Positions 6,824 to 15,317 of a stretch of 17,058 nt of DNA are shown in pieces; within the stretch, counting starts at the first letter, position 1, and each line of letters opens with the position of its first letter. The notes under the pieces are model-generated. The model was not told the DNA's origin and searched no databases. It saw nothing but the letters and a program-made list of their open reading frames with translations. The position numbers were made by a program, and so were the translations under genes. The stretch is from CAZSWR01 sp964610885 (GTDB lineage: Bacteria; Bacteroidota; Ignavibacteria; Kapaibacteriales; UBA2268): assembly GCA_964610885.1 (NCBI GenBank), contig CAZSWR010000079.1, positions 1 through 17,058 on the forward strand. The letters run 5' to 3'.

Positions 6824-7425
6824 TTTGACAAAGAACGCCAAAAGTTTCCTTGATTTCAATTTTTACAAGTTGTGTGCCATATTCATTCTTTTGGCACCTC
6901 GAAACATATCGCACCTGTTCCCAACTTCCAATATGTACCATCTGCCCAAACATATTGAAATTTGCTTGCCAGAAAAATCACATGTAAATATTCGATGGTT
7001 TATTACTTTGATTTATAGCCACTTACATATTCGCCCGCTGGCGGCCGACGCTTAGTTGAACGTTAACGCTCCAGTTTTTCTTGGCTTTGTATCCTCAATG
7101 GGCGATTTTTCGCCACGCCTTTTGTTGATTTTCGGAATTATTGAATTTAAAATATTTCTGTCATTTTTTTGTTCTACCAAAATTCATTACAAAGTCGATT
7201 GCTTGTACGGGGCTATTATTGGCCACTTGAAGGATATTAGTATATTATCAAGCTAAATACAAAATATTTTCTCAGCTTATACTTTACTATATTATGAGAA
7301 TTGACATTTGAATTCAGCATTTTTTTTGAAATCAGATCGAGTATATTTAAGTCCTGCGTTTAATGGAATAGCTTGTGTTTGTCCGCTTCAACACTCGCCT
7401 CTATGGCAGGCCTTCGGGGAATACT

Positions 7426-10400
7426 ATGGCAAATAATCGGCAATTTTTAAAGCACATCCCCAATGCAACTGCATATATAACTATTGCAATTGGTTTATTC
7501 GTTTGCATTGAATGGATACTTGATTTCAATTTGATCGCAATAGTTTTCGCCAGCTATCCCCGAATGAAATTCAACACCGCAATTCTGTCCATTCTTTCCG
7601 GCATCTCTTTGTACTTATTCAACTGCCCTCCGAATTCGCAAAAAACTGACTTACTCCGAACGTTTTCTGTCGTGGCTTCTGTTTTTGGATTGGCTGCATT
7701 GATCCAGTCTTTGTCCCCTACCGATATCGGACTGGATTCGTTCGTCCGCATAATCACCGGCCTCGACATCTCGGAGCACCCAAATATTCGGACATCCCCA
7801 CTGTCGGCAACTGTCTTCATAATGATGAATTTCTCGATGCTACTGCTAAGCATGCAGAGGAGACAATCGAAAATTGTGGCGAAAATTATTGTGCTCTGTG
7901 GCGGGTTGATCGCATACTATGTTATCATCGGCTACTTCCTCGGATTGAAGATAATACTCTTAGAAAACTTTGAATACAATACGATGTCGTATCCGGCTTC
8001 GATAATAATAATTCTCATATCCGCTTCATTACTCTATATTCGAGACGATTATATCTCGCAAATCCTCGACTCCCAATACACATCCGGAATCCTTGTCCGC
8101 CGTTTGCTTCCTTTCGTGCTGCTCTTCCCTATTTTCACCATTTGGTTGGCTTTGCAGGGAGTGAACTCGGGGCTATACAACGAAAGGATAAGCGATTCGA
8201 TTGCCGTTTCGATCAACACAGGGACTTTCTTGGCAATTCTTATATTTGTGATCAATTCAATATTCAAGTTTGAAAAACTAAAAGAAAAAACCGAGTTGCA
8301 CATTTCGCAAAGCGAGGAACTATTCCGAAAGACTTTCAGTTTTTCGCCTGTCGGGAAGGTGATGCTAACGCAGGAAAGAAAACTCATTAAATGCAACAAA
8401 TCCTTCTGCAATTTCATTGGATACGACGAAGACTCATTGCTCAAAATGAAAATTTCTGACATCACTCTGCCCGACGATACAGACGTCGGCAGGGAAATTA
8501 TCAACCAGGTACTCAGTCAGTCGATCGAATCCGGCGGCTTCAGAAAACGCTACTTGCACAAGGATGGAAATATCGTCTGGGGCGATGTATCCGTCGGACT
8601 GATTCATGGCACAAACAATGATGAAGCATACCTGCTCTTGGTTGTCCAAGACATAACCGACCGAATCAATTACGAAAACAAACTCCGCACCGAACGCGAC
8701 CGCGCAATGCAGTATTTCAACACATCGACTGTCATACTCGTCGTCTTGGACAACGATGGAAACATAGTCCGAATCAACCGTCGCGGCTACGAAATCTTGG
8801 GCTACGAAATTGGTTCGCTCAACGGCAAGAATTGGTTCGATACCTGCATCCCGGCCGAACAATCCTCGAATATAAAGTCTTTCTACAACTCTCTGCTTTT
8901 GAACCACAAGATCGACAATAGTCGGCACGAGCACCATATCGTTTGCTTCAACGGCGAGGAACGAAAGATCCGATGGTACAATTCAATTCTATACGACGAC
9001 TACGGCAACGTATCGGGCATTCTCGCTTCCGGCGAAGATATTACCGAACAGCTGATTATTGAGAATGCACTAAAGGAAACTGAGATTATTTTCAATGCTT
9101 TCCTGGAGCACAGCCCTGTCTATTTCTTCTTCAAAGACAGCGAGATCCGAAGCCTCCGGCTGAGCCGAAATTTCGAGAATATGCTCGGCATGCCGCTCGA
9201 GAATGCCCTCGGCAAGACCATGTTCGACCTGTTCCCGTCGGATCTTGCCCAATCCATGGTGGAGGACGACAAACGCATTTTGAACGAAAGGAAAATGATT
9301 AGCGTGCAGGAAGAATTTGGAGGAGCATTCTACGAAACCACTAAATTCCCTATCGAAATCGATGGCCGCCCGCTGATGCTCGCCGGATTCACTGTCGATA
9401 TCACCGAAAGGAAGCTATCACAAGAAATGCTACAGCAGGAAAAGAAATATTTCGAGAAGCTGATTGAATCTCTTCCAGGTATTTTTTACCTGTTTTCGTA
9501 TCCCGAACTCAAGCTGAAACGGTGGAACAAAAACCTATCGGCCACGTTGGGATTCTCCGACGAGGAATTGCTCGACAAGCCGCTCTCCGAGCTACATCCC
9601 AAAGATGTATATTTCCAAATACGCTCCGCATGGGGCCAGGCAATGGAACAGACATCGAAAATGGTCGAGGCGCCTTTGATCTCGAAATCCGGCAAGAAAA
9701 CACCTTACTTGCTCACCGGGATAAGCGTCCAAATCGATGGAGTGGCCCACCTGATGGGCGTCGGCATCGATATCACCGAACGCATTCAATTCCTCGAACA
9801 GACCATCAGGGCAAAAGAAAAAGCTGAAGAAAACGACAAACTCAAGTCATCTTTCCTTCAAAACATGTCCCACGAGATTCGCACTCCGCTGAACGGCATT
9901 CTCGGATTCGTTTCGATACTGAAGGACAAAGAGTACAATTCCGAAGAAGAGATGAACGAATGCCTCGATATCGTCAGCAGCAGCTCCTATAGGTTGCTCG
10001 GCATCGTTAATGATGTGCTGGAAATCTCCCGGTTGGACAGCCATACACTTCAGATAAAGAAAGAAGAATTCTCGCTGGCCGAGATCTTTCTGTACTTCAA
10101 TGCTATGTACTACTCAATCGCAAAGGATAAGGGACTCGAGTTCTTCATCGAAATGCCCGAAGACCTCTCGGGCGTCTCTATTCGCTCCGACAAAGATAAG
10201 TTTTACCAAGTAATAACCAACCTTCTTAACAATGCCTTCAAATTCACTCACTCCGGAAGCGTCGAACTCGGAATATCCCGCCTTGAAGGCGAAATCTATT
10301 TCTTCGTGAAGGATACAGGAATCGGAATCCCGAAGGAATACCTCGGGAATATCTTCGAGCGGTTCTGGCAATACGAAGCGTTTAGCAACATGAAGTACGG

Positions 10401-10941
10401 CGGCACCGGGCTTGGGCTGTCCATCTCTTTGGGGATCTCCGAACTTTTGGGCATGAGATTCGAGGTCGAATCCGAAGTCGATAAAGGGACGTTGTTTAGG
10501 TTGTTCATTAATTCGGCCGATATTGTCCATTCGCATGCGTCAGACAAATCATCAGCCGTGCTCAACCGTACCGTAAAACCTGCTTCGATTGTGCGAATTT
10601 TGATAATCGAAGACGAAGAGGCCAGCTACAAATACTACGAACGGCTCCTCGACGCTAAAGATTTCAGAATCGAACGGGCGACTAACGGAGCCGAAGCTAT
10701 CGAAAAAATCCGCAATGAAATATTCGATACTCTCCTTATCGACATCAAAACCAACTCTGACAGCATGGCCACCGTCAAAGAAATTCGCAAGCACAACCCA
10801 AAACTGCCAATTATTGCCCAAACGACATACACCACCCAGGATGAATTCTCGGGTGCAATTCAAGCGGGCTGCAATGGCTTCGTTTCCAAGCCCTTAGAAA
10901 AAGATAAACTGATTAATACAATTCGCAAGCATTTGAAGTAA
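7426..10941 (+). CDS. Hybrid sensor histidine kinase with membrane sensor, four PAS domains and receiver
   Basis: Signal-transduction kinase of about 1171 residues. Seven or eight membrane helices occupy about 15-280. They are followed by four PAS domains (about 295-415, 425-545, 550-665, 675-785), each ending in a D-I-T-E/D-x motif typical of a PAS/PAC end. A HisKA dimer domain has the phospho-acceptor in MSHEIRTPLN (His816). The ATPase domain shows the N box NLLNNAFKFT, DTGIGIP and GGTGLGLS. A C-terminal receiver (about 1055-1171) keeps the acidic pair, Asp1106 in LLIDIK and Lys1155 in SKPLE, but lacks the usual MP and MDG after the Asp. The ATG at 7426 has GGGGA five bases before it and is preferred over a GTG at 7375. 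No response-regulator gene is adjacent, so the signal and output are unknown. It ends one base from the convergent transporter gene. Confidence 0.92.
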   Translation: MANNRQFLKHIPNATAYITIAIGLFVCIEWILDFNLIAIVFASYPRMKFNTAILSILSGISLYLFNCPPNSQKTDLLRTFSVVASVFGLAALIQSLSPTDIGLDSFVRIITGLDISEHPNIRTSPLSATVFIMMNFSMLLLSMQRRQSKIVAKIIVLCGGLIAYYVIIGYFLGLKIILLENFEYNTMSYPASIIIILISASLLYIRDDYISQILDSQYTSGILVRRLLPFVLLFPIFTIWLALQGVNSGLYNERISDSIAVSINTGTFLAILIFVINSIFKFEKLKEKTELHISQSEELFRKTFSFSPVGKVMLTQERKLIKCNKSFCNFIGYDEDSLLKMKISDITLPDDTDVGREIINQVLSQSIESGGFRKRYLHKDGNIVWGDVSVGLIHGTNNDEAYLLLVVQDITDRINYENKLRTERDRAMQYFNTSTVILVVLDNDGNIVRINRRGYEILGYEIGSLNGKNWFDTCIPAEQSSNIKSFYNSLLLNHKIDNSRHEHHIVCFNGEERKIRWYNSILYDDYGNVSGILASGEDITEQLIIENALKETEIIFNAFLEHSPVYFFFKDSEIRSLRLSRNFENMLGMPLENALGKTMFDLFPSDLAQSMVEDDKRILNERKMISVQEEFGGAFYETTKFPIEIDGRPLMLAGFTVDITERKLSQEMLQQEKKYFEKLIESLPGIFYLFSYPELKLKRWNKNLSATLGFSDEELLDKPLSELHPKDVYFQIRSAWGQAMEQTSKMVEAPLISKSGKKTPYLLTGISVQIDGVAHLMGVGIDITERIQFLEQTIRAKEKAEENDKLKSSFLQNMSHEIRTPLNGILGFVSILKDKEYNSEEEMNECLDIVSSSSYRLLGIVNDVLEISRLDSHTLQIKKEEFSLAEIFLYFNAMYYSIAKDKGLEFFIEMPEDLSGVSIRSDKDKFYQVITNLLNNAFKFTHSGSVELGISRLEGEIYFFVKDTGIGIPKEYLGNIFERFWQYEAFSNMKYGGTGLGLSISLGISELLGMRFEVESEVDKGTLFRLFINSADIVHSHASDKSSAVLNRTVKPASIVRILIIEDEEASYKYYERLLDAKDFRIERATNGAEAIEKIRNEIFDTLLIDIKTNSDSMATVKEIRKHNPKLPIIAQTTYTTQDEFSGAIQAGCNGFVSKPLEKDKLINTIRKHLK

Positions 10942-10942
10942 A

Positions 10943-11800
10943 CTATCCCAATTGCGTCATCACCACTCCGGCGATGGCGACAATCCCGCCAATGATAAAA
11001 ACCGGCGATAGAGTGCTGCCCAAAATCAAAACAGCGAAAACTGCCGTCAGGACGGGTTGCACATTATTGAACACGGCTACCTTCGTCGGAGACATCTTTT
11101 TAACAACTATATATAGTATCATGTAGCTTCCGCACGAAGTCAGCAACCCGAGGTACAACAATTTGGACCAGTCAATCAACGAAACCGCAGACGGGTCGAA
11201 GCTGATTGGCATGGCAGCATAAAGCGGAAAGTACATCAGATACCCGGCAATCATCGCAAGGGCATTGCTATAAGTTGCCCCGTATTTCAGCGAAAATTCC
11301 TTGCCCACTGCCGCATAAACAGACCATGCAATCGCAGCAGCCAGCACGAGCAGGTTCCCGACGAAGTACCGAGAGTTTAAATCTATCCCGTGCTCAGTGA
11401 AAATAATCGTCGTGCCGACGAGGGCGATAACGATGCCCACGATTTTTAGCGACGTGGCCTTTTCGCGGTAGAAAACATACGAAATCAGCAGCACAAAGAC
11501 AGGAGCCAGCGAATACGCCAATGCAGAATTCTGCGCCGTGGTCATATTGATACCGATCAGGAATACCAATTGATTGACGGGGACGTTGAGCAGAGCCAGC
11601 AGAGCCAATTTCGGCAGGTCGCGGCGCTCAATTTTCCAGCTCTGCGGCCTGTGCAAAGCCAGGAATGCTAAATAGACCACCGTGGCGATCACGCCCCGGA
11701 CAAAGAGCACAGAGTACGGATTCACGCTGTCTGTAACGCTTTTGGCGAAAATCTGCGAACCGGCACCGATTAGTTGCTGAAGAACGATTAGGAAATACAT
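10943..11800 (-). CDS. EamA/DMT family membrane transporter
   Basis: A 285-residue inner-membrane protein with about ten hydrophobic helices arranged as two EamA repeats (about 1-135 and 145-285), the layout of drug/metabolite transporters such as RhaT and YdcZ relatives. Recognisable blocks are VLFVRGVIA in repeat one, NSALAYSLAPVF at the end of repeat one and VFNNVQPVLTAVFAVLILG in repeat two. Members export or import small metabolites; the substrate cannot be read from sequence. The gene starts 20 bases after the putative outer-membrane protein and is probably co-transcribed with it. Its stop is one base from that of the histidine kinase on the other strand, leaving no room for a terminator between them. 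Confidence 0.9.
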   Translation of the reverse strand: MYFLIVLQQLIGAGSQIFAKSVTDSVNPYSVLFVRGVIATVVYLAFLALHRPQSWKIERRDLPKLALLALLNVPVNQLVFLIGINMTTAQNSALAYSLAPVFVLLISYVFYREKATSLKIVGIVIALVGTTIIFTEHGIDLNSRYFVGNLLVLAAAIAWSVYAAVGKEFSLKYGATYSNALAMIAGYLMYFPLYAAMPISFDPSAVSLIDWSKLLYLGLLTSCGSYMILYIVVKKMSPTKVAVFNNVQPVLTAVFAVLILGSTLSPVFIIGGIVAIAGVVMTQLG

Positions 11801-11820
11801 TTATATACTTATCATTGTTG

Positions 11821-12795
11821 TCAAAATGGCGTCCAAACGAACGAAGCAAAAGGAGCGGCAAATGGATAGGTGGAAAATGCCAACCCAAAATCCGCCGAAA
11901 GCTGAGTGCCGAAAAGCCGAATCCCCAACAGCGCAAGCGTATGGTAGGCGCGAGTGATGTCGGAATTCCAAATCTCGCCGATCACTCGGACGTCGTTCCG
12001 GCCGGCCAGTTTCGTGTCCAATCCCAATCCAATTCCGAATCCTTGGTTGGCATAGTTCATATTGTACAGGTTTTCGCCGAAACGAATCGAAGTGATCGGA
12101 TTGGGCGAAGCATTATAGAAAACCAAAGCAGATAGATTCGTTTTGCTCAGCTTTGCCGTTGCAACCCCATAGAAATACAGAAGTTTATTATCATCATTGA
12201 GAGTGGCATAGTTTGCGCCGGCGGCCATCACAATTTTGTTGTCGGTCGAATCCTCGGTCGAAACGGAAAGAAAAGTCAGCTTTGCATTCAGTTCATTAAT
12301 TTGTTCGTTCGAACGGATCGAGGGCACAATAGACCTGCCAGCCGTTACGGACAGCACGTCGCCCACGCCGAATCCGCCATAGAGGAAGAGCAGCTCGAAT
12401 GAGCCGATGAAATGGTTGCTTCCGATTGGTTCGGCCGTCGGGAGCAGGAAAACTCGGTGCGAATGCTTGTAGAACTCATAATCGGGCAGAATTTCGAGCA
12501 CTTGGCTTTCGAAAACTCGGGCCTTACCCAATTCGGTCGAAAAGCGGATGCCCTCGCCGAATTCGTCGGAGTGCACGTATTCGAGGACTGTCCCGGAGAC
12601 GACGTCGCCCGATACGAAACGGATATAATACACCTGCGAACCAATCACGAGGCCCTGCAATTTATCGGCAGCACTCGCCGAAGACAGTAGGCCAAGCAAT
12701 GCGAAGAATACGATTAATAACTTCGTCAGGATTGAACCCGCCAAGCCATGTATATTTATTAATTGATTCTTACGCATCGATTTCGTCCATTTCAT
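11821..12795 (-). CDS. Exported protein with Sm-like N-terminal segment and putative outer-membrane barrel
   Basis: No named family was recognised. The 324-residue protein has a good signal peptide: a basic start, a hydrophobic stretch (about 23-37) and an ASA cleavage site at 40-42. A second ATG at codon 7 (12777) would also give a complete signal. Just after cleavage, FVSGDVVSGTVLEYV and a following GKARVF block look like a small beta fold of the Sm/SH3 type. The rest (about 110-324) alternates polar and hydrophobic residues, is rich in Gly, Asn and Tyr, and ends in Trp-Thr-Pro-Phe. A terminal aromatic is the signature of outer-membrane barrels inserted by BamA. Function unknown; linkage to the downstream EamA transporter hints at transport or envelope upkeep. 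Confidence 0.75.
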   Translation of the reverse strand: MKWTKSMRKNQLINIHGLAGSILTKLLIVFFALLGLLSSASAADKLQGLVIGSQVYYIRFVSGDVVSGTVLEYVHSDEFGEGIRFSTELGKARVFESQVLEILPDYEFYKHSHRVFLLPTAEPIGSNHFIGSFELLFLYGGFGVGDVLSVTAGRSIVPSIRSNEQINELNAKLTFLSVSTEDSTDNKIVMAAGANYATLNDDNKLLYFYGVATAKLSKTNLSALVFYNASPNPITSIRFGENLYNMNYANQGFGIGLGLDTKLAGRNDVRVIGEIWNSDITRAYHTLALLGIRLFGTQLSADFGLAFSTYPFAAPFASFVWTPF

Positions 12796-12893
12796 GGATA
12801 AAATATAGTTTTATATGTTCAATAGAACTCTGAATTGGTAGTTTCCAATATGCCTATTCAGCAGTAGCTGTGGAATTTCAAGAATGCTATCAC

Positions 12894-12972
12894 CACCCCG
12901 GAAACCCATTGCCCCGCAAATGTTTTCTCATCCCCTGCTTGGCAAGGAGGGGACAGGAGGGGTGCTTTTTTT
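12894..12972 (+). repeat. REP/MITE-like palindromic element ending in a T-run
   Basis: Outer arms CACCCC (12894-12899) and GGGGTG (12959-12964) enclose a tight inner hairpin at 12932-12952 (CCCCTGCTTG / CAAGGAGGGG, one mismatch). Seven T follow at 12966-12972. This kind of C-rich arm with an AAGGAGGGG core resembles dispersed extragenic repeats of many genomes, and it could also act as a terminator on the plus strand. Confidence 0.5.
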
Positions 12973-13006
12973 CAAATGACTTGCCCCACTATTGCGCAGT
13001 CCTTAA

Positions 13007-13026
13007 AAAGTGGCAGTCGCCACTTT
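13007..13026. repeat. Perfect 8-bp hairpin
   Basis: AAAGTGGC, loop AGTC, then GCCACTTT. The stem is perfect and symmetric on both strands. No U-run follows directly. Confidence 0.5.
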
Positions 13027-13047
13027 CAACAATCTCTTAGCACTGCG

Positions 13048-13119
13048 AAGGGGCCGCCCTCTTCAATTCTCAGCCCGAGCGGACGGAGAAGATACTTTCA
13101 GTAGGACAGCCCCTTTTTT
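13048..13119. repeat. Long imperfect inverted repeat, MITE-like or terminator
   Basis: AAGGGGCCGCCCT (13048-13060) pairs with AGGACAGCCCCTT (13103-13115), 11 of 13 positions; in minus-strand RNA the two exceptions become G-U wobbles. CTTC (13061-13064) and GAAG (13088-13091) may form an inner stem. T-runs on the plus side (13114-13119) would fit a plus-strand terminator, but no plus-strand gene precedes it. The GGGGCTGTCC end read on the minus strand resembles terminal repeats of several insertion-sequence families. Confidence 0.45.
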
Positions 13120-13136
13120 CAAATTATCAAATAAAA

Positions 13137-14033
13137 TTATCCCTTGAAGAAAATTGCTTTGAAAATCATTCCGGCCATTGCGGGATTCTCTTGCAGGCGG
13201 CGCGTGGAATATCCGTACCAATCCTCGCCGAAGGGGCAATAGATGCGCAATTTGTGTCCGGCGCGAAGAATGGAATCGCGGCGCTCCTCGCGCACACCGA
13301 GCAACATCTGGAATTCGTAGCGTTCTTGGGGCAGTTTCGTCTTTTCGATCTCATCCAATGCGAATTGGATAAGCGGTTCGTCGTGCGTTGCGATGCCGAG
13401 TTTGAATTCGTTATCGACCATGAACCTAAAGAGTTTCTTGTAATTGTCCCGAACCTCTTCTTTGCCCTGATATGCAATTTCGGGCGCTTCGCGATAGATG
13501 CCCTTGCAGAGGCGAATGAATGGTTTGTACGGAGCGAGCATCTTCAGGTCGTCTGCGCTGCGGCGCATCATTGCCTGAATGACTAAGCCGACATTGTCCA
13601 AGCCCTCGGCACGAAGTTTTTTGAAAATGTCGAATGTCCTGTCCGTATATGGCGAGTTTTCCATATCGATGCGGACAAAAATGTTGTTGTCGTAGGCTTT
13701 GCGGATGATGCCCGAGATGTTGGCGTAGGCAAAATCGAAATCAACGTCCAAGCCGAGCGAGGTCGGTTTGATCGAAAGGTAAGTTTTAATTTGGTTGTCT
13801 TTGATAGCCGTAAGCACTTTGCTGCTCATTTCGGTCTCGTGCAGAGCGCGTTCCCTTTCGGTTACGAACTCGCCGAGGACGTCGATAGTCGTCATGCCGC
13901 CTTTGGCTTCGAAATCCTTCGTAACGCGGATAGCGTCCTCAAGGGTCGGGCCGGCTATATATTTGCTTGCTACTTTTTTAATTATTGCCTTCGGAACGAT
14001 AGGCATCATCGTAATAATCAACTTGTTTAACAT
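13137..14033 (-). CDS. Proline dehydrogenase (single-domain)
   Basis: FAD-dependent oxidation of L-proline to pyrroline-5-carboxylate, passing electrons to quinone at the membrane; first step of proline use as carbon, nitrogen and energy source. The 298-residue length matches Bacillus-type monofunctional enzymes rather than PutA. Family motifs run in order: VRIDME (120-125), RLCKG (174-178), ATHD (215-218), EFQMLLG (240-246), YCPFGEDWY (265-273) and the substrate-binding YSTRRLQEN (275-283). ATG at 14033 is preferred over an upstream TTG at 14063, which would add ten residues not expected in the family. No Shine-Dalgarno is visible. The partner pyrroline-5-carboxylate dehydrogenase is not adjacent. 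It follows lolD on the same strand after 175 bases, with a terminator-like hairpin between. Confidence 0.92.
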   Translation of the reverse strand: MLNKLIITMMPIVPKAIIKKVASKYIAGPTLEDAIRVTKDFEAKGGMTTIDVLGEFVTERERALHETEMSSKVLTAIKDNQIKTYLSIKPTSLGLDVDFDFAYANISGIIRKAYDNNIFVRIDMENSPYTDRTFDIFKKLRAEGLDNVGLVIQAMMRRSADDLKMLAPYKPFIRLCKGIYREAPEIAYQGKEEVRDNYKKLFRFMVDNEFKLGIATHDEPLIQFALDEIEKTKLPQERYEFQMLLGVREERRDSILRAGHKLRIYCPFGEDWYGYSTRRLQENPAMAGMIFKAIFFKG

Positions 14034-14181
14034 TTCACTAACCCACACATATTGTTTTATCAATCGGGGCGAGGCGTTCTCGCTCCAGAATTTGCCTTAA
14101 GGAATTGGAAAAATCGTCTAAACCATTCAATTTTCAAAAAATCTATCTCTTTATTCAATTCTTGCGTTGGGCCATCGCCCC

Positions 14182-14204
14182 AAAATAGCGGCAACGCTTA
14201 CCGC
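14182..14204 (-). terminator. Probable intrinsic terminator of lolD
   Basis: On the minus strand GCGGTAA, loop GCG and TTGCCGC form a 7-bp stem (one G-U) at 14204-14188, followed by TATTTT. It begins four bases after the stop codon of the ABC ATPase. The U-tract is short, so efficiency may be modest. Confidence 0.5.
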
Positions 14205-14208
14205 GGCA

Positions 14209-14919
14209 TCAGGAAAGCGAATCGCTTAGGATTCCACCATGCCCCATCGTGAGAATTCGTTTCGCCTCGGAGGCCACCTCGTGGCTGTGAGTGGCCACGA
14301 TGAAGGCAGAACCGCATTCGGTTTGCAGTTGTTTAATCAACTGAATTATCATTTCGGAATTCTTTTCGTCGAGGTTCCCGGTCGGTTCGTCTGCGATGAC
14401 GATTTGTGGCCGGTTGATCAGCGCGCGGGCAATGGCCACCCGTTGCTGCTCGCCGCCGGAAAGTTCGTTGGGCTTGTGTTTCGATCGGTGGCTGACGCCA
14501 ACGGTATCGATAAGCTGTTCGGCTTTCTTTTGGGCCGAAGCGTACGAGTCCCCCGCGATTAGCGATGGGAACATGACGTTTTCGAGCGCTGTGAACTCCG
14601 GCAGCAGGTGATGGAATTGGAACACGAAGCCAATCTGGCGGTTCCTGAATTCAGACAATTCATTCGACGACATTTTGCCATAGCTCAGTTCCGCTCCGTT
14701 CCCGTAGAACCGCACGCCGCCTTTGTCGGCGGTTTCCAAGGCGCCCACAATGTGCAGCAGAGTGCTTTTGCCCACCCCGGACGGGCCGACCAAAGCCGAG
14801 AATTCTCCGGCGTGGAAATCGATTGAAATATTGGACAGGACGTGCGCAGTTTCGCCACTCTTCGATGAGTATGATTTGCAAACTGAATCTACAGAAATAA
14901 CTACTTCGCTCGCCGCCAT
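14209..14919 (-). CDS. lolD: LolD-type ABC transporter ATP-binding protein
   Basis: Cytoplasmic ATPase of the MacB/LolCDE group. LolD powers release of lipoproteins from the inner membrane to LolA. All ABC motifs are present in 236 residues: Walker A GPSGVGKST (45-53), Q-loop Gln101 in FVFQFHHLLPEFTALEN, signature LSGGEQQR (153-160), Walker B IVIADEPTGNLD with Glu178, and H-loop His211 in ATHS. The LLPEFTALENV stretch and the length are typical of LolD/FtsE/MacB-like proteins. No permease (LolC/E) gene is adjacent, so assignment to LolD rather than a MacB-type exporter is by similarity only. A Bacteroidetes-type promoter lies 70-100 bases upstream, and a hairpin follows the stop. Confidence 0.85.
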   Translation of the reverse strand: MAASEVVISVDSVCKSYSSKSGETAHVLSNISIDFHAGEFSALVGPSGVGKSTLLHIVGALETADKGGVRFYGNGAELSYGKMSSNELSEFRNRQIGFVFQFHHLLPEFTALENVMFPSLIAGDSYASAQKKAEQLIDTVGVSHRSKHKPNELSGGEQQRVAIARALINRPQIVIADEPTGNLDEKNSEMIIQLIKQLQTECGSAFIVATHSHEVASEAKRILTMGHGGILSDSLS

Positions 14920-14986
14920 AATGCCTATTCCAATTCAATATTTATTCCGCCGCTTTTCCCTTGCTTTCATGCAAAACGGATAATTA

Positions 14987-15015
14987 CAAAATTATAAAAA
15001 ACAGGCAATTAACAA
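14987..15015 (-). promoter_or_regulatory. Bacteroidetes-type promoter of lolD
   Basis: Minus strand TTG (15015-15013), 18-base gap, TAATTTTG (14994-14987) fits TTG-N17-23-TANNTTTG. Transcription would start near 14980, leaving a 60-base leader before the ATG at 14919. Confidence 0.5.
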
Positions 15016-15154
15016 TGAAAAAAGTGCTTACTGAGTAATATTCCGAATCGCAGCAAATGTAAGACAGCCAATTTCCGAGGGTTATATTGCCGAGCGCACC
15101 TTGGGTCGTCTGTCAATATATTCATTTCTTACGAATAAAAAACAAAAGCAAGTA

Positions 15155-15182
15155 TTGGTTAATTAAAAAATTAGTATTTTTG
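15155..15182 (+). promoter_or_regulatory. Bacteroidetes-type promoter of the panD operon
   Basis: TTG (15155-15157), 17-base gap and TATTTTTG (15175-15182) fit TTG-N17-23-TANNTTTG. The start would be near 15189, giving an unusually long leader of about 150 bases that contains two hairpins. Confidence 0.5.
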
Positions 15183-15251
15183 TAAACTGTATCGGAATCA
15201 AATTCCGGTTATGTACGTATTAAACCCAAGGCAGCCAATCAGAGTTGCCAG

Positions 15252-15317
15252 ATGCAAATGGCCCCATCGAATGGGCCGAAGCATTGAAATAAAACTGCTA
15301 TCAGCCATAATGGTAGC
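15252..15317 (+). promoter_or_regulatory. Two hairpins in the panD leader
   Basis: Hairpin one: ATGC (15252-15255) pairs with GCAT (15281-15284) and GGCCC with GGGCC (15260-15277), with an internal loop. Hairpin two: GCTATC (15297-15302) pairs with GGTAGC (15312-15317) with one G-U. They end 15 bases before the strong ribosome-binding site AGGAG (15332-15336). No known riboswitch class was recognised; translational control or mRNA stability is inferred. Confidence 0.35.

Larger units (their letters stand above)
6691..7425. other. AT-rich non-coding region between flagellin and histidine kinase
   Basis: About 735 bases without a supportable gene. Two short plus-strand open frames (76 and 66 codons) abut each other, lack ribosome-binding sites and resemble nothing known. 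Structures seen are an inverted repeat at 6739-6788, direct repeats of TCCATTTT at 6749 and 6769, a 19-bp palindrome at 6805-6823, an inverted repeat CAATATGT/ACATATTG at 6929-6957 and a small hairpin GGCGA-TTTT-TCGCC at 7101-7114. A GC-rich island near 7030-7070 stands out from the AT-rich surroundings. Confidence 0.5.
12796..13136. other. Gene-free region with palindromic elements
   Basis: No open frame with coding features. Three structured units fill most of it: a C/G-rich REP-like element (12894-12972), a perfect hairpin (13007-13026) and a long imperfect stem with T-run (13048-13119). They lie downstream of proline dehydrogenase (minus strand) and upstream of the exported protein gene. 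Confidence 0.6.

Noticed and set aside
7030..7075. GC-rich patch with GACGCTTAGTTGAACGTTAA resembling one half of an integron attC site
   Set aside because: No matching complementary half was found upstream, the GTTRRRY box is imperfect and there is no cassette-like gene or integrase.
6825..7256. Two adjoining short plus-strand open frames (76 and 66 codons) before the histidine kinase
   Set aside because: No start signals and no recognisable protein features; the AT-rich region gives hydrophobic-looking translations by chance.
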